From contig JANBPT010000563.1 in assembly GCA_027575765.1 (NCBI GenBank), positions 1-30,684 of the forward strand: 30,684 nucleotides of DNA. Direction: 5' to 3'. Made by a program: the position numbers and the translations under genes. Below the pieces are notes generated by a model, which had not been told where the DNA came from, ran no database searches, and saw nothing but the letters and a program-made list of their open reading frames with translations. This DNA comes from Tieghemiomyces parasiticus. Lineage: Eukaryota > Kickxellomycota > Dimargaritomycetes > Dimargaritales > Dimargaritaceae. Numbering within the stretch: the first letter of the stretch is position 1; each line of letters opens with the position of its first letter. Positions 1 to 9,448 of the stretch are shown one piece after another.

Positions 1-244
1 TAGACTGGCTGCTTGCCAAGAGATCCCCGGTGTACCGGCTGTAGTCCCCCCTGATAGCCTCGTCGTAGCTGGGCGGTGGAGGCAACGAACCTCGACCCTG
101 GGCGGATAGGTTGTCACGATGTCCTTGCCAAGTGGGGTGCTGGCCAGCATTGAAGCTAGGAGTGTTGTAGTCAGTAAAGCCGGAGGGTGAGGCATGGCAA
201 GTGACTGCAAGGGCCAGGAAGGCAAACGTAACCGTCGCGCGCAT
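1..244 (-). CDS. Secreted protein of unknown function, 5' part only (runs off left edge)
   Basis: An open frame of 81 codons starts at the ATG whose complement is at 242-244 and continues off the left edge, so the C-terminus and stop are missing. Residues 1-18 (MRATVTFAFLALAVTCHA) look like a classical signal peptide: Arg near the start, a hydrophobic core, and an Ala-x-Ala-like end (CHA). The mature part begins SPSGFTDYNTPSF and is rich in Gly, Ser, Tyr and Pro. It contains a four-proline run leading into PPPPSYDEA at about residues 62-70, which includes a PPxY motif. I do not recognise the family. The secretion call rests only on the N-terminus. No splice donor is obvious before the edge, but an exon ending beyond it is possible. 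Confidence 0.55.
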   Translation of the reverse strand, partial: MRATVTFAFLALAVTCHASPSGFTDYNTPSFNAGQHPTWQGHRDNLSAQGRGSLPPPPSYDEAIRGDYSRYTGDLLASSQS

Positions 245-3200
245 GATGGGGCGTCTGGAGGAGGGAGAGTGATAGGGTGGTGGGAAGGTAGGCGGATAGG
301 TCGGAAGGTAGGTGTGGTAGCAGCCAAGTGGTTAATTCAGAGCAGCTTGCAAGATAATCTCGAAAGCAAGTGAAAGTATGGAAGGTGAGCGGTGGGATGC
401 GGGAGTGAGAAGAGGGCAATGTGTACAGCTTTTATAGAGGTCAACTGTTTGCAGAATCCGACTGCTGCTGGGTTTCGACGACAGCGTCCGCCCAGTACGA
501 GAGGCAATGCAGTTATAGAGGGGAGGGGAGAGAGCCCAAGGAGCCGAGCGGGTGCGGGAAGGCCCCGAGTTACCGGCCAGCTACACCTAACCAATAGTGA
601 TTAGGTCCCTGTACGTCGCTGGGGCCTTCCACCATAGAAACGGAGAGGTGCCAACGTGCGCCCTTGACATGGTCTCAACGAATGAAAGCTAGGGACGTAA
701 TTGCTTTTGGGCCAAAGGTTAGGACTAGGGGGTTTGGTGACAGAAGAGGAGGGAGAGGGGTAGTCGAATCGGAGATGCTGCACCACCGCGAAACAGAGGC
801 TTCGACTTGTGTCACCTCTACGCGCACAAAAGAACCCCCCTCCCTAAGCTGTAGAGAGACGGAAGTTGGAGTGAGGGTTTAGAGGTAAGGGTGGTTACCG
901 CAAAACGACAAGGGAGAAAGCAATACCACTTGTTGCTGAGGTTTGGTGCACCCTGGCAGTTGGTTGGTTTGGCCCTCCCCTCCAGGCTACCATACGATAC
1001 CCGCCAGTCTTCCATCTGGAGCTGGATGTTTGGCATACTTGAGTAGTTGCAGAGGATAGAGTTCAGGTACCGCTTGGGATAGGTCAATATAGGATCATTA
1101 GCTTTATCTCATGTGCACGTCCCACCCTGGAGTAGATGGTGATGATGGTGGGTAGCCCAATGCATGGGTGACTGAGGTTGTCTGAATAGTTTGATCTACC
1201 CGCCAATTGTGGACAGCTGGTAAGGTCTAATCCTTGTGGGTATCTCTTGAGGGTTGCTCCAACTTGTGGCACGCCCGTATCTGCGGTGCCAGGGTACATC
1301 CCGAGCCGACCTCTGCCCAAACATGTGGCTTGTTTGCCACACTATAAGCACGGCTCTCAACTACACTTTGCAGTGAAGGTTCCTTATTAGGATGCCTGCC
1401 ATTTATCTGATGACATCAAGCTATAGGCCTCCCCCAGTTCTGAGGGCGGCCTGGGCGACGGGATCGAAAGTAAATGCGGTTCACATAGCCCACAGAGACG
1501 ACCTGGTGAGGGGAGGAGTGGACGTAGACGGATGGTACACCCTTCAGAGAGATGGCCATTACGGCCCAGCAAAAGTTTGTGGGGGCGAGTTGGAGAGGTG
1601 GGCCGATAGGATTTTGATGGACGACAGAGCAGGTGGATTGGGGGAGGCGCAAAAAGGGTGGACAGCAGGCGCCCCGCTGTTATGCTACTGCCTGGTGGAA
1701 GAGACAGGGCCGGGGGGGGGGTTATGGACCGGCAGACTGGCCAAACGGAAACTAGGGCACATCTAATGGGCCCGGCAGGGGCTTAGGCAGCGTACGGGAG
1801 TCTCATCATGTAGCCTGTCGTCGGAGAGTGACCCGTCTCCCGAGCCACCGCTTTCTTTGATTTGAGGTGGTGAGGATGGGATAAGGGAAAAAGGTCCGCC
1901 AGCCCATGAAGGTGCAGGACCTGGCGCGTGTCACTCGCAACCAAGGCCCGGGGCCTGCTGTGGCGGAAGAAGGGAGGCACGGAGGGAGACGTGTAATTGG
2001 ATAGGAGCTGTCCCGTGTACGCCGTTGTAAAGGAAAGGACATCTTCACCAAGGAAGGCTCCGATCCTTACGGGTTGGACAGGCGAATGCGGCAGGCCGGC
2101 GTCATGGGCGTACGGGAGAAACGTTCGGGAGCACATGGTCCGCCTGTTAGCTGTACAACGACACGCTGCGGGCCACCGGGGGGTTCCCGATATAGGAAGC
2201 CACAGACAAAGAACCGGGGCCTCTGCGGACATGCACTACACCGCCGACTAGCCGCGTTTGTATGTTGCACCAGGACGATGGGCAGTGGGGAGGGGTGTTG
2301 TGTTGAAAGGCAGGGCTGGGACAAATGAAGGCAGTCCGGGCTGGGTGGTTCGAGATGGTGTAAAAGGAGGGCAGGGTGGGGTCTAGATCTACAGTATGGG
2401 GCTGCCAACTTGTACTGCCCTGCAGGCTAGGCCGCATGTGCTGTCAAGTGCAGCTTTGGCGGATGGGCTTCATGAGACGCCCTGTGGACGGGTTGGCTTT
2501 GAATTGCATCAGCCTCCCGCAGTTACTTGCACGGCCTAGTGAACAACTTGTTGACCCCATACTTCCATAACCCTGGCCGCCGACGTCTGCCAACGACTTG
2601 CTCCCCTCCCACGGCTAGCCAATGGACTGTTTCTACAACCTTTGACAATTGCACCTTCGGTTCCATTGGCCGAATGGCCGGTGGGAAAGCCCAAGGCCAA
2701 AGCTATTTGTATAAACATTAGACCAGAGATTTGGACGAACGACGGACGTCGTATGGCTGGTGATTTTTTTCCATTTTTTTTCATTTACCTCACGAGATAA
2801 AGATCACAATGCATAGTGTCGTCGTCATCACCGTCTGGGCACATTCTCGATCGATCCAATCGGCTTAGGTAGATATACAACTGATATGGCTGGGGAAGTT
2901 TGGCATACCAGGTGTCCGCCCATTACTGTATATCCAAGAGGAAGGATCATTCCTGCCTCGGCGTCATGTTTGGGACCCCCAAGACGAGTATAGTGCCTGG
3001 TCAACTGCCAGGGCTACAATGTACATAGCGAACGTCCAACATCTGCACTGTTTCTCTCAGGACACCCTTGCTCTCGCAAGCTCTTGCCCCTTGCTAGCCC
3101 CATTGGCTGTGGCTCTCGCCTACACCCTCGACTCTATAATCAGAACCTGGATGGCTTGGAACACACTCTCGGGGTGATGCGAGGACTCCTGAAACTGGCC

Positions 3201-3531
3201 AGGCAGCCCCTGTTACTTTAGGCAAACGGCCCCTCCCCTTCTTCAATTATCTTCCACTCTATCTGTGTTGGTCCGCTCTTCGTCCGAAACCCACTTTGAA
3301 CCCCGCCTATCTGGCCATTCGCAAGTGCAGCCGCCCCCTTGAAGTTTGTCCCCCTTGCCCTCCCATTTTGTAGCTCCTCGAAGAGAACCTGAGTCACCCG
3401 TGCCCATTACTTCGTCTGTCGACGTGCACCACTTCCAAGGGCCCCAGTCAACATCCCCACCCTTTCCTGATTCCACATCGCAAGTGCGTCGCCGGAGGTG
3501 CCTGCCCATCGCCGCTCCGGCTAAAACAGCC
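245..3531. other. Gene-poor interval of about 3.3 kb
   Basis: I see no supportable gene. Open frames of 60-150 codons occur on both strands but lack recognisable domains, good start contexts or paired splice sites. The left end (245 to about 500) should hold the promoter of the minus-strand secreted protein. The right end (about 3000-3531) is pyrimidine-rich and should hold the promoter and 5' UTR of the Ytp1-family gene. Several purine-rich tracts (for example around 735-765 and 1710-1722) are present. A non-coding RNA or decayed gene cannot be excluded by reading. Confidence 0.5.
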
Positions 3532-5076
3532 ATGATCACCACCGCCACCCTGGTGCTAGCCAGCCTTCTGCTGGCTACAGGAGCACAAGCCCACGAGGGC
3601 CACCACCACAACGCCAACATGAGCTTCTCCAGCGACATTGACACGCGCCTGTGGTTGCACGTCGTCTTTATGGGCCTGGCCTACGGTGTCCTGTTTCCGG
3701 TTGGGACTGTCCTGGGACTGGTTAAACACCGGTTCCACGTCCCCGTGCAGAGTTTGGGGTTCGCCCTGGTCGTGGTCGGCTACTTCCTGGGCCATTACCA
3801 CCAGGGCCGCATGTATGGTGAGAATGCCCACGTGGACTTCAGTCGGCTCGTCCTGCTGACCCTCTTTATCCAGGTGGGCTGCGGCGTGTACCTCAAACTG
3901 CACCTCGAACGGTACATGAAGCGTGACTACCTCCGACCCATCATCAAGGCGGTTCACCGCTACATTGGTTTGGCCACCACCCTGATTGCCTGGGTCCAGA
4001 TCCTACTGGGCTTCATTGCCCTGACCGGGTTCTGCTACGCGGATCACTTTGGCCAGTGCCTGGCCCACTTTATCATGGGCTCATCGTTCGTTTGGTACGG
4101 CGTGTGGCTTCTCTTCTGCCTCACCCTCGCCGGCCCTTGGCTGCGCAGTAAAGGGCGCTCACCAGAATTCTACGACAGCGCCATGATTCTTGTATGGGGT
4201 ATCGTCAACACCTTCACCGAGCACCGTTGGGATGAGGCCTGGAACCACAAGGACCTGCAGCACACCGCCATGGGGATCCTGTGGTGGGCCGGCGGCCTAG
4301 TGGGTGTGGTCATGACCTGGCGGCTCCCGGCGACCTCCCGCAGCATGGTGCCGTCCCTGGTTATCCTGTTCACTGGAATCGCCATGGGATCCCACCAGCA
4401 GCACACCGAGTTCTCGACCAAATTCCACGCCTACTTTGGTGGCGCCCTCTGCATCGCCGCACTCACCCGAATCATCGAGCTCTTCCTGCTTTCGTCCTCG
4501 CCCGCCGCTGCGGCCATTGATGACGAGCCCATCCGCTACGGCCGGGGTCCGTTAAAACCCCGCCACCCGTTCCAGTACGTCCCGACCTTCTTTTTGGTCC
4601 TTTCCGGCACCCTTTTCATGTCGGCCCAGGAGGAGTCCATCCAGAACCTGCTGGATATGGGGGTTGACCCGGCGTCCTACGGCCTGCTCATTGTGTCGGT
4701 GGCCTTCATTTTGTTCCTCGTGGCCTACTCCCTCATGATTATGTACCGCGCCCTCGCGCCCGCCTCGACTGACCTAGGCTATCACGCCGTTCTGGACAGC
4801 GGCGAGGACCCACATTTCCATGACCCGGCGTCGGGCACCTATTCTTCACGCTACGCGGGTGCTGCCGTGGCCTCCACCTCTTCCGCTACCGCCACCGGTA
4901 TTTACTCCGACCCCGGCGCCGAGGCCCACGTGCAGACCATCTTCGATGTGCTGGAGTCCAATTCGAGTTCATTCGACGAGGAAGACCCACGGTCCGCCGT
5001 CACCCTGCGCGAAGAGGTCGAAATGGGCGCCATGGGCGCTAGCCGATCGCCTCATGGCGGACAGTTGGAAAAGTAG
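3532..5076 (+). CDS. YTP1: YTP1-family multi-pass membrane protein
   Basis: Single-exon gene of 514 residues. The start at 3532 is chosen because it opens directly with a signal peptide (residues 1-20, ending GAQA). The frame is open further upstream to 3346, but that part is Pro/Ser/Arg-rich and looks like 5' UTR. After cleavage the protein would begin HEGHHHNAN, a His-rich patch. It then has about ten to eleven hydrophobic segments: residues about 40-64, 70-89, 104-126, then several between about 145 and 350, and two near 365-435. The order matches the fungal DUF2427 plus Ytp1 C-terminal architecture, including the GSHQQH stretch before a segment with HAYFG. The last 60 or so residues are an acidic, Ser-rich, probably cytosolic tail. 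The family is fungal. Yeast Ytp1 was noted for similarity to respiratory-chain membrane proteins, but its biochemical role is unknown. The N-terminal half has the spaced His residues seen in cytochrome b561-like proteins; heme binding is inference. Confidence 0.85.
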   Translation: MITTATLVLASLLLATGAQAHEGHHHNANMSFSSDIDTRLWLHVVFMGLAYGVLFPVGTVLGLVKHRFHVPVQSLGFALVVVGYFLGHYHQGRMYGENAHVDFSRLVLLTLFIQVGCGVYLKLHLERYMKRDYLRPIIKAVHRYIGLATTLIAWVQILLGFIALTGFCYADHFGQCLAHFIMGSSFVWYGVWLLFCLTLAGPWLRSKGRSPEFYDSAMILVWGIVNTFTEHRWDEAWNHKDLQHTAMGILWWAGGLVGVVMTWRLPATSRSMVPSLVILFTGIAMGSHQQHTEFSTKFHAYFGGALCIAALTRIIELFLLSSSPAAAAIDDEPIRYGRGPLKPRHPFQYVPTFFLVLSGTLFMSAQEESIQNLLDMGVDPASYGLLIVSVAFILFLVAYSLMIMYRALAPASTDLGYHAVLDSGEDPHFHDPASGTYSSRYAGAAVASTSSATATGIYSDPGAEAHVQTIFDVLESNSSSFDEEDPRSAVTLREEVEMGAMGASRSPHGGQLEK

Positions 5077-5627
5077 GTGTCGAGGAGAACTCGGCGTTAA
5101 TATAGGCGATCTAGTTGCCTGATCTTCCCTTCCCTCCCCCCTCATCCTTTACTATTATCTTAACATTCGTCTAATAAGTATTTTACAGGAACCTTCAACA
5201 TCATCAACCGTTAACTTTTTTAAATATGGGGATAGCAACACATTTCTAATTGGACTAATATACCGATGTATGCCTCAACAGCCCAGGGTACCCCACATAG
5301 TACACATTATACGGGTTACACGTGTCCTAACATTGCCGCTGTAACAATGCAGCGACTGAATCCCATCAGTGGGGCTACATTCTTGATAGAAGGGAAGCTG
5401 CAAGGCTGAAACCAGTGTTAAGTGTGCTCCTTCACTGCGCTTTACTGGCCAGGTAGTTGCTCACAGGGTGTCAACCCAGTTCACCGGAATTTATAGCTTA
5501 CTAGCAGTAGTATAATGGCCTGCCGAACTTACCAATACGATTCCCAACACCCTTGCCCTTTCGACTTCTGATATACTTACTACCGCCTCGGTGTCACCAC
5601 GGCACCCACCGGCTGTTGCAAAAACAA

Positions 5628-5656
5628 CCTCCCCCCCTTTGCAGGAGGGGGGGGGG
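5628..5656. repeat. C-run / G-run potential hairpin
   Basis: A run of seven C (5631-5637, preceded by CCT) is followed nine bases later by a run of ten G (5647-5656). The two runs can pair as a stem of seven or more G-C pairs with a nine-base loop. The G run may also join other G-rich structures. No gene function is implied. Confidence 0.6.
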
Positions 5657-5836
5657 TCGATAGCTCCTCGTCACCATTATAAGGCTTGAGGCTACGTGCA
5701 CCAAGGCTAGGTTTCCTGTGAGTCCTCTAGGGGTTAGCCTCATGCCCTGGTGAGAACTAATGGCGGCGGCGGTGCGACCTCCTGCTATCGGCGGTTGGTG
5801 TTGTTTGGCGCCGTCGTCTATCACCTCTCAAGGACG

Positions 5837-5856
5837 ACACACACACACACACACAC
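5837..5856. repeat. (AC)10 microsatellite
   Basis: Ten uninterrupted AC units, visible directly, lie in the intergenic region between the Ytp1-family gene and the lectin gene. Confidence 0.95.
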
Positions 5857-6064
5857 TCGGGTTTGTTTCGATTCTATCATGGTGGGCAGAGCCCCATGGT
5901 ACCCTTCTTTAAAAGGGATGGCTGGCCGCCACTTGATCTAATGACCGCGGCCTCCAACGCCTCAGCTGGGAGTACCACACGGTGAGCGGAGCTAAAAAGT
6001 AACAACAAAGGCATTAATATCGGATAACGTGTCAGTACGAATGCTTGTCGTTACAGACTTACAT

Positions 6065-6081
6065 TCTCTCTCTCTCTCTCT
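6065..6081. repeat. (TC)8 microsatellite
   Basis: Seventeen bases of alternating T and C about 190 bp upstream of the lectin start codon. Pyrimidine tracts are common in fungal promoters, so it may be part of the promoter rather than neutral. Confidence 0.9.
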
Positions 6082-6126
6082 GTTAATCTCAGCCCGCCTC
6101 CCTGGTAGCTAACGCAAGTCGAACGA

Positions 6127-6134
6127 TATAAATA
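6127..6134 (+). promoter_or_regulatory. TATA box of the lectin gene (TATAAATA)
   Basis: A consensus TATAAATA lies 135 bp before the ATG at 6269, a normal distance for a fungal TATA element. A second TA-rich tract, (TA)8 at 6200-6215, is closer to the ATG and may lie in the 5' UTR. A consensus TATA box would fit a regulated gene; that is inference. Confidence 0.5.
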
Positions 6135-6199
6135 GGCGGGATAGTACGAAAACAATCTCCCCCGTTCACCATAAATCATCTATACTCCCTCTACCCGCT

Positions 6200-6215
6200 T
6201 ATATATATATATATA
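6200..6215. repeat. (TA)8 microsatellite
   Basis: Eight TA units, 53 bp before the lectin start codon. It could be a start-site-proximal melting element or a simple repeat. Confidence 0.9.
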
Positions 6216-6268
6216 CATACTAATACCCGTCCTTTTCAGAAGTATTGGGAAATACGTCCGTCTCAGCC

Positions 6269-8321
6269 ATGCACATCCTACTCCGCCACCTCACGGTCAC
6301 TTTAGCCGTCCTGACTACCCTTCCGGTAACCCATAGCACCGCCATGTTCCTGCAGCAACCCAACAAGCTGATTGACGGCACAGGTCGCTGCCTGACCGTC
6401 AGCGACGGCGACATTTACTCTGGAGCGGAGCTGGTTGTCCAGTCCTGTGATCCACGGCACCCGGCATGGCAGATTTTCCGATCGGTCCCTTATGCTCGCA
6501 AGTACGAGGGCGCATATGCCGTTATCCAGGTCGGCGGAAAGTGCGTACAAGCTATGGCACCGGGTAACGCTCTTCTTACGGGTCCAACGCCAGAGATGAT
6601 AGGTTCGGGCGACGTGGACAAAGCGAGAAAAGATTCGATCACGATGACTAAACCGCCACCGTCAACACATTCTACAGCCGATTCCCAGGTGAAAAGAGTG
6701 GGGGGCGCCCAGTCACCTTTGCCTACGGTGATCCTGGCAGACTGTACTTTCGAGGACGACCAGTTGTTTAAATGGAGCGTACACCTCCCACGTCGCTTCC
6801 AGTTACAGAACAAAGCGAACGGACAATGTATTTCGTCGGAGTCGCACGCCGAGGCAGTCATGATGCCTTGCAACCGCGACGAGGCCGTCCAGATGTGGTC
6901 ACTGACACCCATTGGCGGGTCATTCTGTGACCGCTCGGTGTGGCAAGAATTCAAATCGAGTAAGTTTTCGAACGGGGAAGCCCAACGTAGAAAATACCAT
7001 CACCGCCATTACTTGTCGACTTTATCCGCCCCGCCTCTCCTCTCCTCCCTCACTAGGGATAGATAAGCTTCCTGGAGGATGGCTAAGTCAACGTAACGCA
7101 GAAATGTCCGGCTAACCCGCCCCCAAGAAAGCTCACTGCCTGCTTTGACTAACCCATCCTACTGCTATTATTATTACCACTATTACGTATGGATGGTCCT
7201 CTAACAGGCGACTGGTCCGTTCGGCAGCTGATGGACAGGGTCGGCCTGGACTGGGACCAATACACTCATACCGTTTCCAAGCAAGGTATCCCGTCCCTTA
7301 CTATGGCCGACCGCAATCTCCTTCTCAACTGTGACCTCGACATCCGCAACTTTTTCTACGACCTCGACCGCCATAACACCAATATGTTTTCCAAGCTCCT
7401 GACGTACCCGGGAATCTACAACACTCAGGTCATCCTAGCCACTGAAAACACCGTCGACATGTTTCTGGCCACGGGGCTCCGTAACAAGGTCTGGAGTGGA
7501 CTGAGCCCGCTGGCCGATACCTTCGTGGACCAATTCGCTGTGATGCTGAGTGCCAAATACCCACAGTACACGTGGATGATCCAGGTGGGACGAGATGTTG
7601 TCAAGCAGGCCATCAACAAGACGGATAACGGCTCGCCCCCCGATCTCAACGCTTGGGGGTCGCGGGTCCAGGCGATCTTCGACGAGTCGGTCAGCCGTAA
7701 GTAGTAACTCTAAATGTTGAGGCTCAAGCAGCCAGGGTTATCGGCTAATGTGAATGGTGAAGAGAGAGGGGGGGGGACGCAGCAGCGACGGAGAGAAAAT
7801 GATACTTTACCGGTTAACTAACCCATAACTAATCGTCTACTATCATGACTTCTCTACGTCTCGGCACCGTAAAAAACCTACTCTTACCCAACCACTCACC
7901 CGCGCAACCAGTTATCTGGGAAATGCACATCCAACTACTAGACACCCAGCCCCATACGGAATACGAATCCTACGCCAACCTTTACCAAACCAAGACGATC
8001 CAAGAGATATTTGGCAGCGAGGAGGACGTGCGTTCACAAATCACCGTACTACTCACTAAGGAAATTAGCAAGGCCCCCGCCATGGCCCCTTTCTGTTGCG
8101 TCACTCAGCACGCCTTCCAATTCGGCGCCTCGGATTATACCGACCCTGAGACGGGCCTGCATTACCGCGTGATTATGCCCGGCAATGCCCGGTCTAAGCT
8201 GCAGGCCGCGCCGCTGGGTAAATACGTCAACTGGTTAGACGTTATCACCGGTCGTAACGGTTGGGGGCTGCACCGCGTCCAGACCATCAGTAACTGGGGC
8301 ACATGTACGCTGAATATCTAG
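6269..8321 (+). CDS. Secreted ricin-B-type beta-trefoil lectin-like protein with unknown C-terminal domain (3 exons)
   Basis: Proposed exons are 6269-6959, 7208-7696 and 7912-8321, giving 529 residues. Both introns (248 and 215 bp) start GTAAGT, carry CTAAC branch sites (near 7149-7153 and 7818-7822), and use the first AG after the branch site. Phases match at both joins, and in-frame stops upstream force the acceptors. Residues 1-23 look like a signal peptide. Residues 30-215 show three beta-trefoil subdomains, each with a Cys pair (41/60, 92/159, 187/201) and a late Trp (67, 169, 210), the last as a QMW form of the QxW motif. The second subdomain carries a Ser/Thr/Pro-rich insert at about 105-150. 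Residues 232-529 match no family I know; they contain an NKT glycosylation sequon, a Cys pair (FCC) and a C-terminal Cys (GTCTL). A secreted carbohydrate-binding role is inferred from the trefoil. No enzymatic or toxic activity can be assigned. An in-frame ATG at 6245 would add eight residues before the signal peptide and is less likely. Confidence 0.8.
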
Positions 8322-9448
8322 ATCGTGGTCTAATTTCCTTCCCTCTCGCTTCCGCTTCTTATTTATTTAGTTTCCTATTGTGATTATGGGTTTCGAGCCA
8401 ACCTATTGGTTGTGATGTTATCCAGCTAATATTTTGCTGCCTGTTGGTACTAACGCTGGCTCGGAACGGGCTTCTTATAGAACCATATCTTGGACATGGT
8501 ACTTTTAAAGGGGGTGGGGTTACCCAATCTTTCTAAATTGTGTTCCTTCTCAGTTCACATTGCGACGGGGTGTGTAGCCCAAGGGGAGGAGCAACTAGAG
8601 AAAGACCGAGGGTGGGTCGTAGGCGGGCAGGCCAGTTAGAAATAAGGAAACTGTACATACTACACGCTTGCCAAATCCATCGCTTATGGCCAATTCGCCG
8701 TCTTTCAAATGAGTGTGGTTTTGAGAAATGACGCAAAATTGTTTTGTGTAACTTGAGACGCTTGGGTGGGTGATTTTTTCCGCGAGGGCTAGGGTCCAAG
8801 TCGAGTCGAGTTTTCCTTTAAAGTATGAAGGCCGCTGCCTTCCTGGTTTTCAAAGGATAAGGATAATCGGTGATGGAAGTTGGTATATTCCATCAGGGAG
8901 CCAGGTCCTGAAGGGAGGCGGCTTTCTTTCACTGGGAGGCTTCCTGAGGAGCGCCTCGGCTACAACATGGCTAAAGCCCACACTACGTGGCTTGGATAGG
9001 TTGGTAAAACACAATCACCTCGTCTGCCTGTAGGGCGACTTTAGTGCGTTTGTGGCCTTAGGTAGATTCATTAGGTTATGCAGTGGGTGTCAGTAATAAC
9101 GGGGGTTGCGGGAAGAGCCGCCGGCAAGGTATTGGAGGGAGGGTATCTCAAGCAACCTACGGTCCTAGCCAGGCTTGGCATGTGGCTTAATAGTACAAAA
9201 AAAATAATGTGACGCTCTAGAGGAGAATGGACATGCAGGGAGAAGGGGTATAACATGTAGACAAGGGAGGTCGGCAATGATGTGTAGAAGGGTGGATGAC
9301 AAAATAATAATTTACCAACCGACTATGTCTCGATCGACGTCGTGTAGCGTGCACATTCCAATAACACACACACACACACACACACACAAACGTGCGTGTG
9401 TGTGTGTGTGTGGATACTTCCCAACGAAGGAGGAGCTCTCTTCCAGCG
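8322..9448. other. Intergenic region between convergent 3' ends
   Basis: About 1.1 kb between the lectin stop and the stop of the minus-strand membrane protein. I see no supportable gene, only short frames without domains. Its right part contains the AC/GT inverted repeat described separately. Confidence 0.6.
9364..9412. repeat. (AC)n-(GT)n inverted microsatellite
   Basis: Alternating AC from 9364 to 9388 is followed after a short centre (AACGTGC) by alternating GT from 9396 to 9412. The two arms are reverse complements, so about 17 base pairs can form across a short loop. It lies 37-85 bases beyond the stop codon of the minus-strand membrane-protein gene, so it probably sits in that gene's 3' UTR as a hairpin. 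Alternating purine-pyrimidine DNA of this kind can also take Z-form or cruciform shapes. Confidence 0.9.

Larger units (their letters stand above)
5077..6268. other. Intergenic region with microsatellites and lectin-gene promoter
   Basis: About 1.2 kb without a supportable gene. It holds the 3' UTR of the Ytp1-family gene at the left and the promoter of the secreted beta-trefoil gene at the right. It also holds a C-run/G-run pair at 5628-5656, an (AC)10 tract, a (TC)n tract and a (TA)n tract. Short open frames here cross the microsatellites and look accidental. Confidence 0.6.

Noticed and set aside
1392..1766. 124-codon open frame on the plus strand in the gene-poor interval
   Set aside because: No domain or family resemblance, an overlapping open frame on the other strand, no good start context and composition like the surrounding non-coding DNA. 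I judged it chance.
1783..2408. Overlapping minus-strand frames of 149 and 113 codons
   Set aside because: Two overlapping frames with Pro/His/Arg-rich, low-information translations and no splice signals. This is typical of shadows in GC-rich spacer DNA.
3346..3531. 62-residue N-terminal extension of the Ytp1-family protein
   Set aside because: It would bury the signal peptide behind a Pro/Arg-rich segment. It is more likely 5' UTR that happens to be open.
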